Part shown: positions 1 through 5,647 of the stretch, in pieces | Layout of the letters: every line of letters begins with the position of its first letter | How positions within the stretch are numbered: the stretch's first letter is position 1 | NCBI GenBank assembly: GCA_030650265.1 | Contig: JAUSEJ010000496.1 | Span: forward strand, 1-5,750 | DNA from: Dehalococcoidia bacterium | GTDB lineage: Bacteria; Chloroflexota; Dehalococcoidia; JACPQF01 | Length of the DNA: 5,750 bases | Reading direction: 5' to 3' | The notes under the pieces: model-generated | The model's input: the letters and a program-made list of their open reading frames with translations, nothing else | Database searches by the model: none | Told to the model about the DNA's origin: nothing | Made by a program: the position numbers and the translations under genes

Positions 1-708
1 GTCGACCTTAGGAGATGTGACGGCTGTGTGGGCTTGGAAAAGCCACCCCAATGCACGCAAGCCTGCAACCTGGCGCACTACGTTCCCGAGGGGATGGAAT
101 GGGTGGAGGTTTATCACACGGAGATCAATAAGCACAGTGGCGGGACTTATTTCTTTCCCCTTCACTGCCAGCAGTGCGAGAACCCGCCCTGTACCAACGT
201 CTGTCCCGTCGGCGCAACGTTTGCGACGCCGGAAGGACCGATCCTCATCGACCAGAAGCGCTGCATCGGCTGCCGAATGTGCATGGCTGCCTGCCCTTAT
301 GACCGGCGTTTCTTCAACTGGGGGCATCCCAATCAACCTCCGGAAGCGAAAGCCAGAGATGCACAGTACCATCCGGAGGAGCAGGTTCCAGCCTACATAG
401 GCACGGTCATGAAATGTGACATGTGTCCGGAGATGGGCCGGGCAGGTAAAGTCCCCTACTGTGTTGACGGCTGTCCGCGGGGAGCCATTTACTACGGCGA
501 TCTGGAAGAGGATATGGCCTCCAACGGAAGAGAGATCGTCAAAGTATCGTCTTACCTGGCGAAGAATCAGGCCTACCGCTACAAGGAGCACCTTGGCACT
601 CAGCCACGGGTCTACTTCATTCCCGGCCATGGCCAGGACGCGGGGCGCAACCCCTATGATCCGCGAGAGTCCCGGAGGAAGGAACTGCAGTGGCAGAGAG
701 GGCCCTGA
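1..708 (+). CDS. Four-cluster [4Fe-4S] ferredoxin-type electron-transfer subunit (PsrB/DmsB/NrfC-like), 5' partial
   Basis: The reading frame is open from base 1, so the N-terminus lies outside the window; a GTG at base 28 is inside the first cysteine motif and cannot be the true start. Numbering residues from base 1, sixteen cysteines fall in four groups: C6/C9/C18/C22, C56/C59/C64/C68, C88/C91/C94/C98 and C139/C142/C154/C158. This is the classic pattern of the iron-sulfur subunits of polysulfide, DMSO and nitrite reductase-type complexes, which carry four [4Fe-4S] clusters as an electron wire. The PYDRRFFNWG stretch after the third group is typical of the family. All 16 ligands are present, so no cluster appears to have been lost. 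It probably passes electrons between the NrfD-like membrane subunit encoded 24 bases downstream and a partner encoded upstream. No secretion signal can be judged because the start is missing. Assignment to the superfamily is firm; the exact complex is not known. Confidence 0.93.
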   Translation, partial: VDLRRCDGCVGLEKPPQCTQACNLAHYVPEGMEWVEVYHTEINKHSGGTYFFPLHCQQCENPPCTNVCPVGATFATPEGPILIDQKRCIGCRMCMAACPYDRRFFNWGHPNQPPEAKARDAQYHPEEQVPAYIGTVMKCDMCPEMGRAGKVPYCVDGCPRGAIYYGDLEEDMASNGREIVKVSSYLAKNQAYRYKEHLGTQPRVYFIPGHGQDAGRNPYDPRESRRKELQWQRGP

Positions 709-732
709 TCCATTCGTCGATGGGAGAAGCTA

Positions 733-2211
733 GTGGATAAATTAGTCAGAAGATATGAGCATGAAGGTCTCGAGAAAGCGGGATCGAGCCTGAGCGATAG
801 GGCGAGGCTGCTAGGATATAGAGATAGACTGGAGCGCGTAGCTCTCGCGCCGCTGGCAAGGACAGGAAAGGGATTCTACCTCGTGGTCGCCGTGCTGGGA
901 GCGATCGTCCTGTGGGGCCTCTATGCCTACAGCCGGCAATTGAGCGGTGGTCTGGCCGTCACCGGCATGGGAAACCCGGATGCCAAAAGCAAGGTCGTCT
1001 GGGGATTCTACATCATTAACTTCGTGTTCTTCATCGGCATCAGCCATGCGGGGACGCTGATCTCCGCTATTCTCCGCGTCACCAACGCCAGGTGGCGCAT
1101 GCCCGTGACCCGGATGGCGGAGTTTATCACCGTGGTGGCTCTCATAGTAGGCGCTAGCGCCGTAATTATCGATATGGGACGCCCGGATCGCGTACTGAAC
1201 ATGATCCTCTATGGCCGCCTCCAGTCTCCTCTGATCTGGGATTTCCTGGCGATCTCAACCTATCTGACCGGAAGCATAATTTATCTGTTCGTGCCTCTCC
1301 TTCCTGACCTTGCGATGGTTCGTGACCGGCTCGGAAATAGGCTATCAGGGCCAAGGCGGGCGCTGTATCGCATCATATCCGTCAATTGGCAGGGCTTGCC
1401 GCACCAGTGGCGCAAGCTGGGCTTTGCCTTGACGATCATGATGATCGTCATCATCCCGGTGGCGGTATCGGTTCACACCGTGGTGTCGTGGATATTTGCC
1501 ATGACGCTTCGCCCCGGCTGGAACAGCACCGTTTTTGGACCTTACTTTGTGGCAGGGGCCATCTTCTCCGGCACGGCCACACTCATCATCATGATGGTTA
1601 TCCTGCGCAAGGTATACCACCTGGAGGAGTTCCTTACCAAGCGGCACTTCATTAACTTGGGTTACATACTGGCGGCGTTCTGCATCATAATGCTCTACTT
1701 CAACCTGCAGGAGACCCTGGTTCCCGCCTACAAGATGGCTGAGGAGGAGCCTCGCTGGTTCTATGACGTGATGGGAGGACGCTACTCCTTCTGGTACTGG
1801 TCTTACATATTTGGGGGTATGGTGGTTCCCGCCCTCCTCATCCTCATCCCCAGGACGCGAAACGTCGCCGGAATCGTGGTGGCGTCGATACTGGTGGTCA
1901 TAGCCATGTGGCTTGAACGCTACCTGATCGTGGTGGGCACTCTGACGATACCGCAGACCCCGTACGAGCAGGTTTCCTATAGTCCAACATGGGTCGAATG
2001 GTCCATCATGGCAGGGCTCTTCGCCCTGTTTTCGCTCATTGTCGCCGTATTCACGAAACTGGTTCCTGTTGTATCGGTTTGGGAGATGGTGGAGCAACAC
2101 GAAGAGGCGGTTGTCCACGCTCCTGCTCAGGCGGTGTCTGGCGACGGCCACGCACCGACCGCTGCTCGCCAGAGGTCTGTAGTTACAGCCGCAGAAAGGA
2201 TATCGCGATGA
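733..2211 (+). CDS. NrfD/ActC-like integral membrane quinol-interacting subunit
   Basis: A 492-residue membrane protein of the NrfD (PsrC) family, which exchanges electrons with the quinone pool beside an iron-sulfur subunit. The GTG start at 733 is preceded by GGGAGAAG at 722-729. About ten hydrophobic helices can be placed, near residues 47-66, 87-113, 127-147, 164-190, 229-253, 268-292, 309-327, 351-372, 378-397 and 422-442. From memory, the pattern GFYIINF...GISHAGTLISAIL (His105), the SVHTVVSW stretch (His248), PGWNSTVFGPYFVAGAIFSG and ERYLIVV near 395-401 resemble ActC of alternative complex III, and related subunits such as QrcD, more than short PsrC. The 490-residue length and ten helices also fit that branch. 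The tail after residue 455 is polar, Ala/His-rich and probably disordered. The stop overlaps the next start (ATGA, 2208-2211), suggesting translational coupling. The family call is secure; membership of a true alternative complex III is not shown. Confidence 0.93.
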   Translation: MDKLVRRYEHEGLEKAGSSLSDRARLLGYRDRLERVALAPLARTGKGFYLVVAVLGAIVLWGLYAYSRQLSGGLAVTGMGNPDAKSKVVWGFYIINFVFFIGISHAGTLISAILRVTNARWRMPVTRMAEFITVVALIVGASAVIIDMGRPDRVLNMILYGRLQSPLIWDFLAISTYLTGSIIYLFVPLLPDLAMVRDRLGNRLSGPRRALYRIISVNWQGLPHQWRKLGFALTIMMIVIIPVAVSVHTVVSWIFAMTLRPGWNSTVFGPYFVAGAIFSGTATLIIMMVILRKVYHLEEFLTKRHFINLGYILAAFCIIMLYFNLQETLVPAYKMAEEEPRWFYDVMGGRYSFWYWSYIFGGMVVPALLILIPRTRNVAGIVVASILVVIAMWLERYLIVVGTLTIPQTPYEQVSYSPTWVEWSIMAGLFALFSLIVAVFTKLVPVVSVWEMVEQHEEAVVHAPAQAVSGDGHAPTAARQRSVVTAAERISR

Positions 2212-2819
2212 AACCAATAAGGATGGGCATTATCGGGTTGCTTCCCCTTGCCTTTCTCCTGTTGCCAGTAATGGCTTCGGCGGATGGCGGTGAGACTAAT
2301 CTGCAACTTAGCCTGCCTGCGCAAGCCACGGTTGGTGAGAAGGTCCAGTTCACGGCTACCCTCAAGGACTCAGGTGGGAAGCCCATTCAGGGCGCGAGAA
2401 TCTACTTTTCCAGCCCTACGAGTTTCCTGAGTTACAAGGGAGAGATGGAGATTGACGATGCGCTGACCAACTCGCAGGGTATCGCAATCATTGAGTTTGC
2501 CGCACGGCAAGAAGGGACGAATACGGTCGACGCCCGCTTCAAGGGGAGCACAATTTACAAGGCGAGCGAGGCTGCCAGCACTATCAACGTGGGGACGGGC
2601 GGTTCGGCCTACGTGGCGCGAGCCGGTGTGGAACTGCCGAGCGTCAGTATCTCTCCTCCTGCTTCGGGCGGGGTTCTCGTCTCTACTTTGCTGCCCGGCA
2701 AGCTGCAGTTTCCCATCGCCGGCGTTTGGATGGTGGTGTTGGTGCTGACTATCGTCTGGTCTCTCTATATGACAACCATGGTAATGGTCCTCCGAATTTC
2801 GAGCGAAGCTGAGCGCTAG
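2208..2819 (+). CDS. Secreted, membrane-anchored protein with Ig-like domain, probable accessory subunit
   Basis: The ATG at 2208 overlaps the stop of the NrfD-like gene and follows an AAAGGA site (2195-2200); the frame is open further upstream, but only this start yields a signal peptide. The 203-residue product has a basic N-terminus, a hydrophobic core (about residues 7-22) and a likely cleavage site after ASA at 23-25. Residues about 30-128 read as a beta-sandwich of the bacterial Ig-like/invasin or carboxypeptidase-regulatory type: a TVGEKVQFTATLKDSGGKPIQGARI-like pattern at 41-65, a TNSQGIAIIEF strand-turn at 87-97 and a final run ending in TINV. After a Gly/Ser/Pro-rich linker, a transmembrane helix lies near 169-195 with a short charged tail. 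The topology is therefore an extracytoplasmic domain tethered at the C-terminus. It has no cofactor motif. Its position inside the operon suggests a structural or docking role for the redox complex; this is inference. Confidence 0.85.
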   Translation: MKPIRMGIIGLLPLAFLLLPVMASADGGETNLQLSLPAQATVGEKVQFTATLKDSGGKPIQGARIYFSSPTSFLSYKGEMEIDDALTNSQGIAIIEFAARQEGTNTVDARFKGSTIYKASEAASTINVGTGGSAYVARAGVELPSVSISPPASGGVLVSTLLPGKLQFPIAGVWMVVLVLTIVWSLYMTTMVMVLRISSEAER

Positions 2820-2831
2820 GGGAAGCGAATA

Positions 2832-3329
2832 ATGAAAATCAAAGACACAATGTTGGTTCCTCTCCTTGGCATGGCTTTCGTAATGGCCCTCGCTTTTACG
2901 CTAATCGTACAGATTGTCATTTTGGGGCCGTACACTCATCATAACATCCTGCCGACGATCGACCCAAACTACAAACGAACCGAGATGATTTTCGTGGGAG
3001 AGACCTTTCAGACCACAGAGGTGGCTGGCGTTCGCGTCCTGCCCGGTCCATCGGTGGCTGGCGCTTCCTCGGGAGAAAGCCCGCAGATGGCAGCCGGCCG
3101 GGCAGGCTTCGAAAAGAGCTGCTCGGTCTGCCATCCTGGGGGAAACAAGGGCATTGGCCCCGCCCTCAACGCACCGGACTTCAAAACACGCTATCCGCAG
3201 GATGCTGAGGTAGCCAAGGTGATCAGGAATGGCAGAAACGTAATGCCGGCTTGGAGCACGTCGCAGGTGAGCGATGATGAGCTTCAAGCCGTCATCGCCT
3301 TCATTCGAAGCCTGTCGGGGGGCAATTAG
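2832..3329 (+). CDS. Membrane-anchored monoheme cytochrome c
   Basis: A 165-residue protein with an uncleaved-looking N-terminal helix (about residues 8-32), a linker of some 50 residues and a C-terminal class I cytochrome c domain (about 85-162). The heme-binding motif is C97-S-V-C100-H101; the likely sixth ligand is Met138 in NVMPAWS, and the closing DDELQAVIAFIRSL helix is typical of the fold. The ATG lies 12 bases after the stop of the Ig-like gene, with GGGGAAGCG just before it (2819-2826), so co-transcription is very likely. The heme domain would sit outside the cytoplasmic membrane and could accept electrons from, or deliver them to, the NrfD/iron-sulfur module. The layout recalls the monoheme ActE-type subunits of alternative complex III, but short c-type cytochromes are too divergent for a firm orthology call. 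Confidence 0.93.
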   Translation: MKIKDTMLVPLLGMAFVMALAFTLIVQIVILGPYTHHNILPTIDPNYKRTEMIFVGETFQTTEVAGVRVLPGPSVAGASSGESPQMAAGRAGFEKSCSVCHPGGNKGIGPALNAPDFKTRYPQDAEVAKVIRNGRNVMPAWSTSQVSDDELQAVIAFIRSLSGGN

Positions 3330-3390
3330 ATAGAGTGGCGCCAGAAAAGTTCGTGCCGCAAGAGGGGGCGACGCAAGCGTTCCTTAAAGC

Positions 3391-3402
3391 AAAAGGAGGA
3401 GG
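3391..3402 (+). promoter_or_regulatory. Strong ribosome binding site deciding the start at 3407
   Basis: AAAGGAGGAGGG or close to it lies a few bases before ATG 3407. It is nearly the full anti-Shine-Dalgarno complement at good spacing. The in-frame GTG at 3335 has no comparable site and would add 24 polar residues, so 3407 is preferred. Confidence 0.75.
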
Positions 3403-3406
3403 GAAA

Positions 3407-3886
3407 ATGGACGACGGAATTTCGTTGACGCTTCGGGGAAGGGCTGTGGCGCGAGTCGTAGCCCTACCACCGTATTGGCGGGCGACGATTGGGGGCATCC
3501 TCGGTACCTTCGCCATGACCGTTTGGACCTACGCGATGCACATCTCAGGCGCCTCTCAGCTTGACGTGGCCCGTGCCCTCGGCGCCATGTTCAATTCTGG
3601 AAAAGAGGCTGTTCTTATTGGCAGCGCCTTGCACGTGACAATCGGCGTTATCTTCGGCCTGATCTACGCTTATGGATTCTCCGAGTTGCTCCCAGGCCCG
3701 GGCTGGATCCGCGGCTTGATCTTCTCGATGTTGCCTACGACATTCCTGCTGATTTTCATTCCGCTTTATGCCTGGGGGATGATAATAGCAGGTGCGATGA
3801 CTTTCGGCCCGGTAGCTTCGGCTTTGTGGATTTTAAACCAGATGGTATACGGTGTGGTGTTGGGTATTTTCTACGGGACTGACTGA
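3407..3886 (+). CDS. Four-helix integral membrane protein of unknown function
   Basis: A 159-residue protein with four predicted membrane helices, near residues 26-45, 68-90, 100-121 and 133-156. After a short basic cytoplasmic N-terminus comes a glycine-rich helix with GGILGTFAMTVWTYAM, then the LDVARALGAMF amphipathic stretch. This layout resembles small uncharacterised membrane families (DUF6789-type) often seen near respiratory genes; the family name is from memory and uncertain. His76 and His45 lie in or near helices, but there is no clear heme or metal motif. It begins 77 bases after the cytochrome c stop with its own strong ribosome binding site, so it may be the last gene of the same operon. 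An alternative GTG start at 3335 would lengthen it by 24 residues without adding a helix. The function is not known. Confidence 0.8.
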   Translation: MDDGISLTLRGRAVARVVALPPYWRATIGGILGTFAMTVWTYAMHISGASQLDVARALGAMFNSGKEAVLIGSALHVTIGVIFGLIYAYGFSELLPGPGWIRGLIFSMLPTTFLLIFIPLYAWGMIIAGAMTFGPVASALWILNQMVYGVVLGIFYGTD

Positions 3887-3922
3887 TAGGGCGGTGGAGC
3901 AAGCGAGCGGGATTGGATTGTG

Positions 3923-3942
3923 TAGTAACCATTGGTGCTAGT
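3923..3942 (+). repeat. Left terminal inverted repeat of the IS remnant
   Basis: TAGTAACCATTGGTGCTAGT; it equals the reverse complement of 4375-4394 except at one position (C versus G at base 8). Confidence 0.85.
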
Positions 3943-4370
3943 TGACATTTGACATAGTCACTCGATCGCCTCAGCATTGCCTGAATAAGTTCGGGCTGGT
4001 GGTCGCCTGGGACTGTGCCGCAGCCAATGTCGCCGACAATACTTTTCAGCCGGTAGTTCGCCAGTTCGAAGACCAGATGATTGTGTTCAGCGATACCGGA
4101 TTCCATAGCAAGGAGGGCGATCCGCCCAATCTCAAGGTCTGCCAGCGGCATCAGTGGAATCCTTCTGAGAAGGACATGCTCATCGAGACGGTGCTGTTGA
4201 TGCAGACGGTGATCAACCACTTCAAGAAAGTCGGTCACCGCGTCTGGGAGTACTTCCAGATGCGACTGGCCTTCACCTTGGCAGCGTTCAACGTGCTGGC
4301 TCAGTGGCACGGCTTGCCCGCCCGTGGGGACGGCTTCGTGGCGCTGTCTATTGCTGAGTTCAGTTTGTAG
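3942..4370 (+). pseudogene. DDE transposase C-terminal fragment (IS4/IS5-like superfamily), N-terminally truncated
   Basis: The open frame of 142 codons begins right after an in-frame TAG that is part of the left inverted repeat, and has only a TTG as a possible start with no ribosome binding site. It reads as the second half of an IS4-type DDE transposase: GLVVAWDCAAANVADNTF (18-35), then FSDTGFH with the probable second catalytic Asp51, a KEGDPPNLKVC stretch, and MLIETVL with the probable catalytic Glu82, followed by HFKKVGHRVWEYFQMRLAFTLAAFN typical of the C-terminal helix region. The first catalytic Asp and the N-terminal DNA-binding part are missing, so the product cannot be an active transposase. 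The remaining frame is undamaged, which suggests a fairly recent or single deletion. The exact IS family is not certain. Confidence 0.85.
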
Positions 4371-4374
4371 CATC

Positions 4375-4394
4375 ACTAGCACCAATCGTTACTA
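4375..4394 (-). repeat. Right terminal inverted repeat of the IS remnant
   Basis: ACTAGCACCAATCGTTACTA; inverted match to 3923-3942 at 19 of 20 positions. It starts 4 bases after the transposase stop codon, as expected for the 3' end of a compact IS. Confidence 0.85.
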
Positions 4395-4435
4395 AACCGA
4401 TCAGCGAGCAACAATCTAACTTTGGAGGTGCAGCA

Positions 4436-5140
4436 ATGAATCACCTGAAGACACGCGCCATCGTAGCCTCGGAGTATCCGGAACGGCGGCACTGGTTCGC
4501 AGGGGTAGTGCAAGACGAGCTGGGAGGCGTAGTGGTTGGGGAGGCGGAAAGCGCCGTCGGGGCGCTGGCCCTTGCCAGAACCCTGCGCCCGGACCTGATG
4601 ATGGTTGACCATAGCCTCCCCTACGTTACGGGGGTTGACGGAGTCCGGCTGTCCCGCATCGGCGGCCTGGACGCCGCCCTCAGCGTCGTTCAGGATCTAC
4701 CGAGAGCCAGGGTGCTCTTGGTGAGATGTAATGGAGCAGCCCTTGCCCCAGACAATGGCTCGAAAGGAAGAATGGAGCTATGCCTCTATCAGAGAGCGGA
4801 TCCGGACAGTGGCCAGCTCGAGCAGCAGGTCACCTTTGCGGCCCTCCGAGAGAAGGCCATGCCTGCCCTGCGGCGCAAAGTGATGGCTGTCAGCGAAAAG
4901 GGGATGCTGGTGGGCGGTCTGGGCATGCTGGGTGGCCTGGGCCTGATGTTTACTATCCTGCTGGCTTCTGCTGGGGTCGTATTGTTGGCAGCCGGAGGGG
5001 CAGTGATCTTGCTCAGCTTGTGCACAAGCGCCGCGGCTGCAACTTGGCCGACGCGCGGCCGTTCCGGCGTAGTCCATGCAAAGATACAGGGGGAGAGAGA
5101 TGACATCCAAGCAAGTCTTCAAAGAATGCCAGTTATTTGA
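4436..5140 (+). CDS. Degenerate response-regulator receiver domain fused to a transmembrane hairpin
   Basis: A 234-residue protein; the ATG is preceded by GGAGG at 4424-4428. Residues about 5-100 follow the receiver (REC) pattern: a first strand TRAIVASE, a helix ending GVVVGEAESAVGALALARTLRPDLMMVDHSLP, with Asp58 at the phospho-acceptor position, and a later strand ARVLLV (91-96). The usual acidic pair after strand 1 is reduced to one Glu (S12-E13), and the conserved Thr/Ser and Lys are not evident (VRCNG at 96-100), so normal phosphorylation is doubtful. A linker with charged helices (about 125-155) leads into a Gly-rich run and two hydrophobic stretches near 167-180 and 180-197, probably a membrane hairpin. 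No DNA-binding domain is present. The last 41 bases overlap the next gene in another frame. The receiver call is moderately confident; the role is unknown. Confidence 0.75.
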   Translation: MNHLKTRAIVASEYPERRHWFAGVVQDELGGVVVGEAESAVGALALARTLRPDLMMVDHSLPYVTGVDGVRLSRIGGLDAALSVVQDLPRARVLLVRCNGAALAPDNGSKGRMELCLYQRADPDSGQLEQQVTFAALREKAMPALRRKVMAVSEKGMLVGGLGMLGGLGLMFTILLASAGVVLLAAGGAVILLSLCTSAAAATWPTRGRSGVVHAKIQGERDDIQASLQRMPVI

Positions 5141-5579
5141 CTCCTTGTCCGACGCTGACCTAGAGAGATTGGTCGCGATCTCCTCGCCCCAGGAATGGGG
5201 GGCGGGGGGCACCATCTTTGCCGAGGGCAACCCCGCCAAGAATCTCTACGTGCTTGAGCGGGGGAAGGTAGCCCTCCAGATGAACTTGCCATCGACGCAG
5301 CCCCAGCTCGCCAAGAGGATAACCGTGGACGTAGCGACCAGCGGCGACGTCTTCGGCTGGTCGGCGGTGGTGCAGCCCCATATATATACCCTGACGGTGG
5401 TGTGCTTGGAGAGTACCACAGGCCTGGCCATAGACGGCTTCAAGCTCAGGAACCTGCTCAAGGCTGAACAGCGGATAGGATACGAGGTACTCAGCGGGCT
5501 CATCGGGGTGGTCGCCTCCCGACTGGACGAGACCAGGCACCTTCTCATCAGCGAGAGGATGGGACCGACCCAGGGGTAG
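5100..5579 (+). CDS. Stand-alone cyclic-nucleotide-binding (CRP/FNR-type) domain protein
   Basis: A 159-residue protein. ATG 5100 is chosen because AGGGGGAGAG (5088-5097) stands just before it; an in-frame ATG at 5076 lacks such a site. Residues about 7-125 match the cNMP-binding beta-roll: FKECQLFDSLSDADLERLVAISSPQEWGAG-type N-terminal helix, IFAEGNPAKNLYVLERGKVAL (39-59), then GDVFGWSAVV (82-91) and a final helix. In cAMP-binding CRP the phosphate cassette has G-E and R-S; here Trp87 replaces the Glu and no Arg-Ser pair is seen (YTLT at 96-99), so cAMP binding is unlikely and another ligand or none is plausible. The chain ends about 35 residues after the roll, including a long helix like the CRP dimer helix, but has no helix-turn-helix. 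It therefore probably acts through protein contacts. It overlaps the receiver gene by 41 bases, implying coupled expression. Confidence 0.87.
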   Translation: MTSKQVFKECQLFDSLSDADLERLVAISSPQEWGAGGTIFAEGNPAKNLYVLERGKVALQMNLPSTQPQLAKRITVDVATSGDVFGWSAVVQPHIYTLTVVCLESTTGLAIDGFKLRNLLKAEQRIGYEVLSGLIGVVASRLDETRHLLISERMGPTQG

Positions 5580-5597
5580 CTCTTCAGAAAGGCGCGG

Positions 5598-5630
5598 CTT
5601 ACTACAAGGCTTGAAAGCCTGCGAAGTAAG
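5598..5630. promoter_or_regulatory. Two-part hairpin in the gap before the slipin gene
   Basis: CTTACT (5598-5603) pairs with AGTAAG (5625-5630), and inside it AGGCT (5607-5611) pairs with AGCCT (5616-5620) around a TGAA loop; the parts are separated by an ACA/GCGA internal loop. All 11 pairs are Watson-Crick. No T-run follows, so it is not a standard intrinsic terminator. It lies just upstream of the ribosome binding site at 5633-5644 and could be an mRNA processing or stability element, or chance. Confidence 0.45.
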
Positions 5631-5647
5631 GCAAGGAGAGGGAGAAG

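Larger units (their letters stand above)
3923..4394 (+). mobile_element. Internally deleted insertion sequence remnant with intact terminal inverted repeats
   Basis: A 472-base element bounded by inverted repeats that match at 19 of 20 positions and contains only the C-terminal part of a DDE transposase. The deletion must have removed the left half of the transposase gene while leaving the left end. The outermost TA of each repeat could instead be a TA target duplication, since TA is self-complementary; no other direct repeat is seen in the flanks (left ...GATTGTG, right AACCGATC...). The element sits 36 bases after the membrane-protein stop and 41 bases before the next start, so no flanking gene is interrupted. 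It cannot move by itself but could be mobilised in trans if an intact copy exists in the genome. Confidence 0.82.

Noticed and set aside
28..30. GTG at 28 as the start of the iron-sulfur protein
   Set aside because: The frame upstream to base 1 encodes the first two cysteines of the first cluster motif, so the gene continues beyond the window edge.
1345..2217. Long 290-codon open frame on the minus strand
   Set aside because: It lies antisense to the clear NrfD-like gene; its product is rich in His, Arg and Asp with no hydrophobic core or recognisable motif, as expected of a shadow frame opposite a membrane-protein gene.
3942..3970. TTGACA at the edge of the left inverted repeat as a promoter -35 box
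   Set aside because: There is no -10-like sequence at 16-18 bases downstream, so a promoter is not supported.
3756..4385. 209-codon minus-strand frame across the IS remnant and the end of the membrane-protein gene
   Set aside because: It is antisense to both the transposase fragment and the four-helix protein, and its composition matches no family I know.
5197..5209. Two runs of six G separated by C, as a possible G-quadruplex
   Set aside because: Only two G-tracts are present locally; four are needed within one molecule, and the runs are explained by Gly-rich coding sequence.
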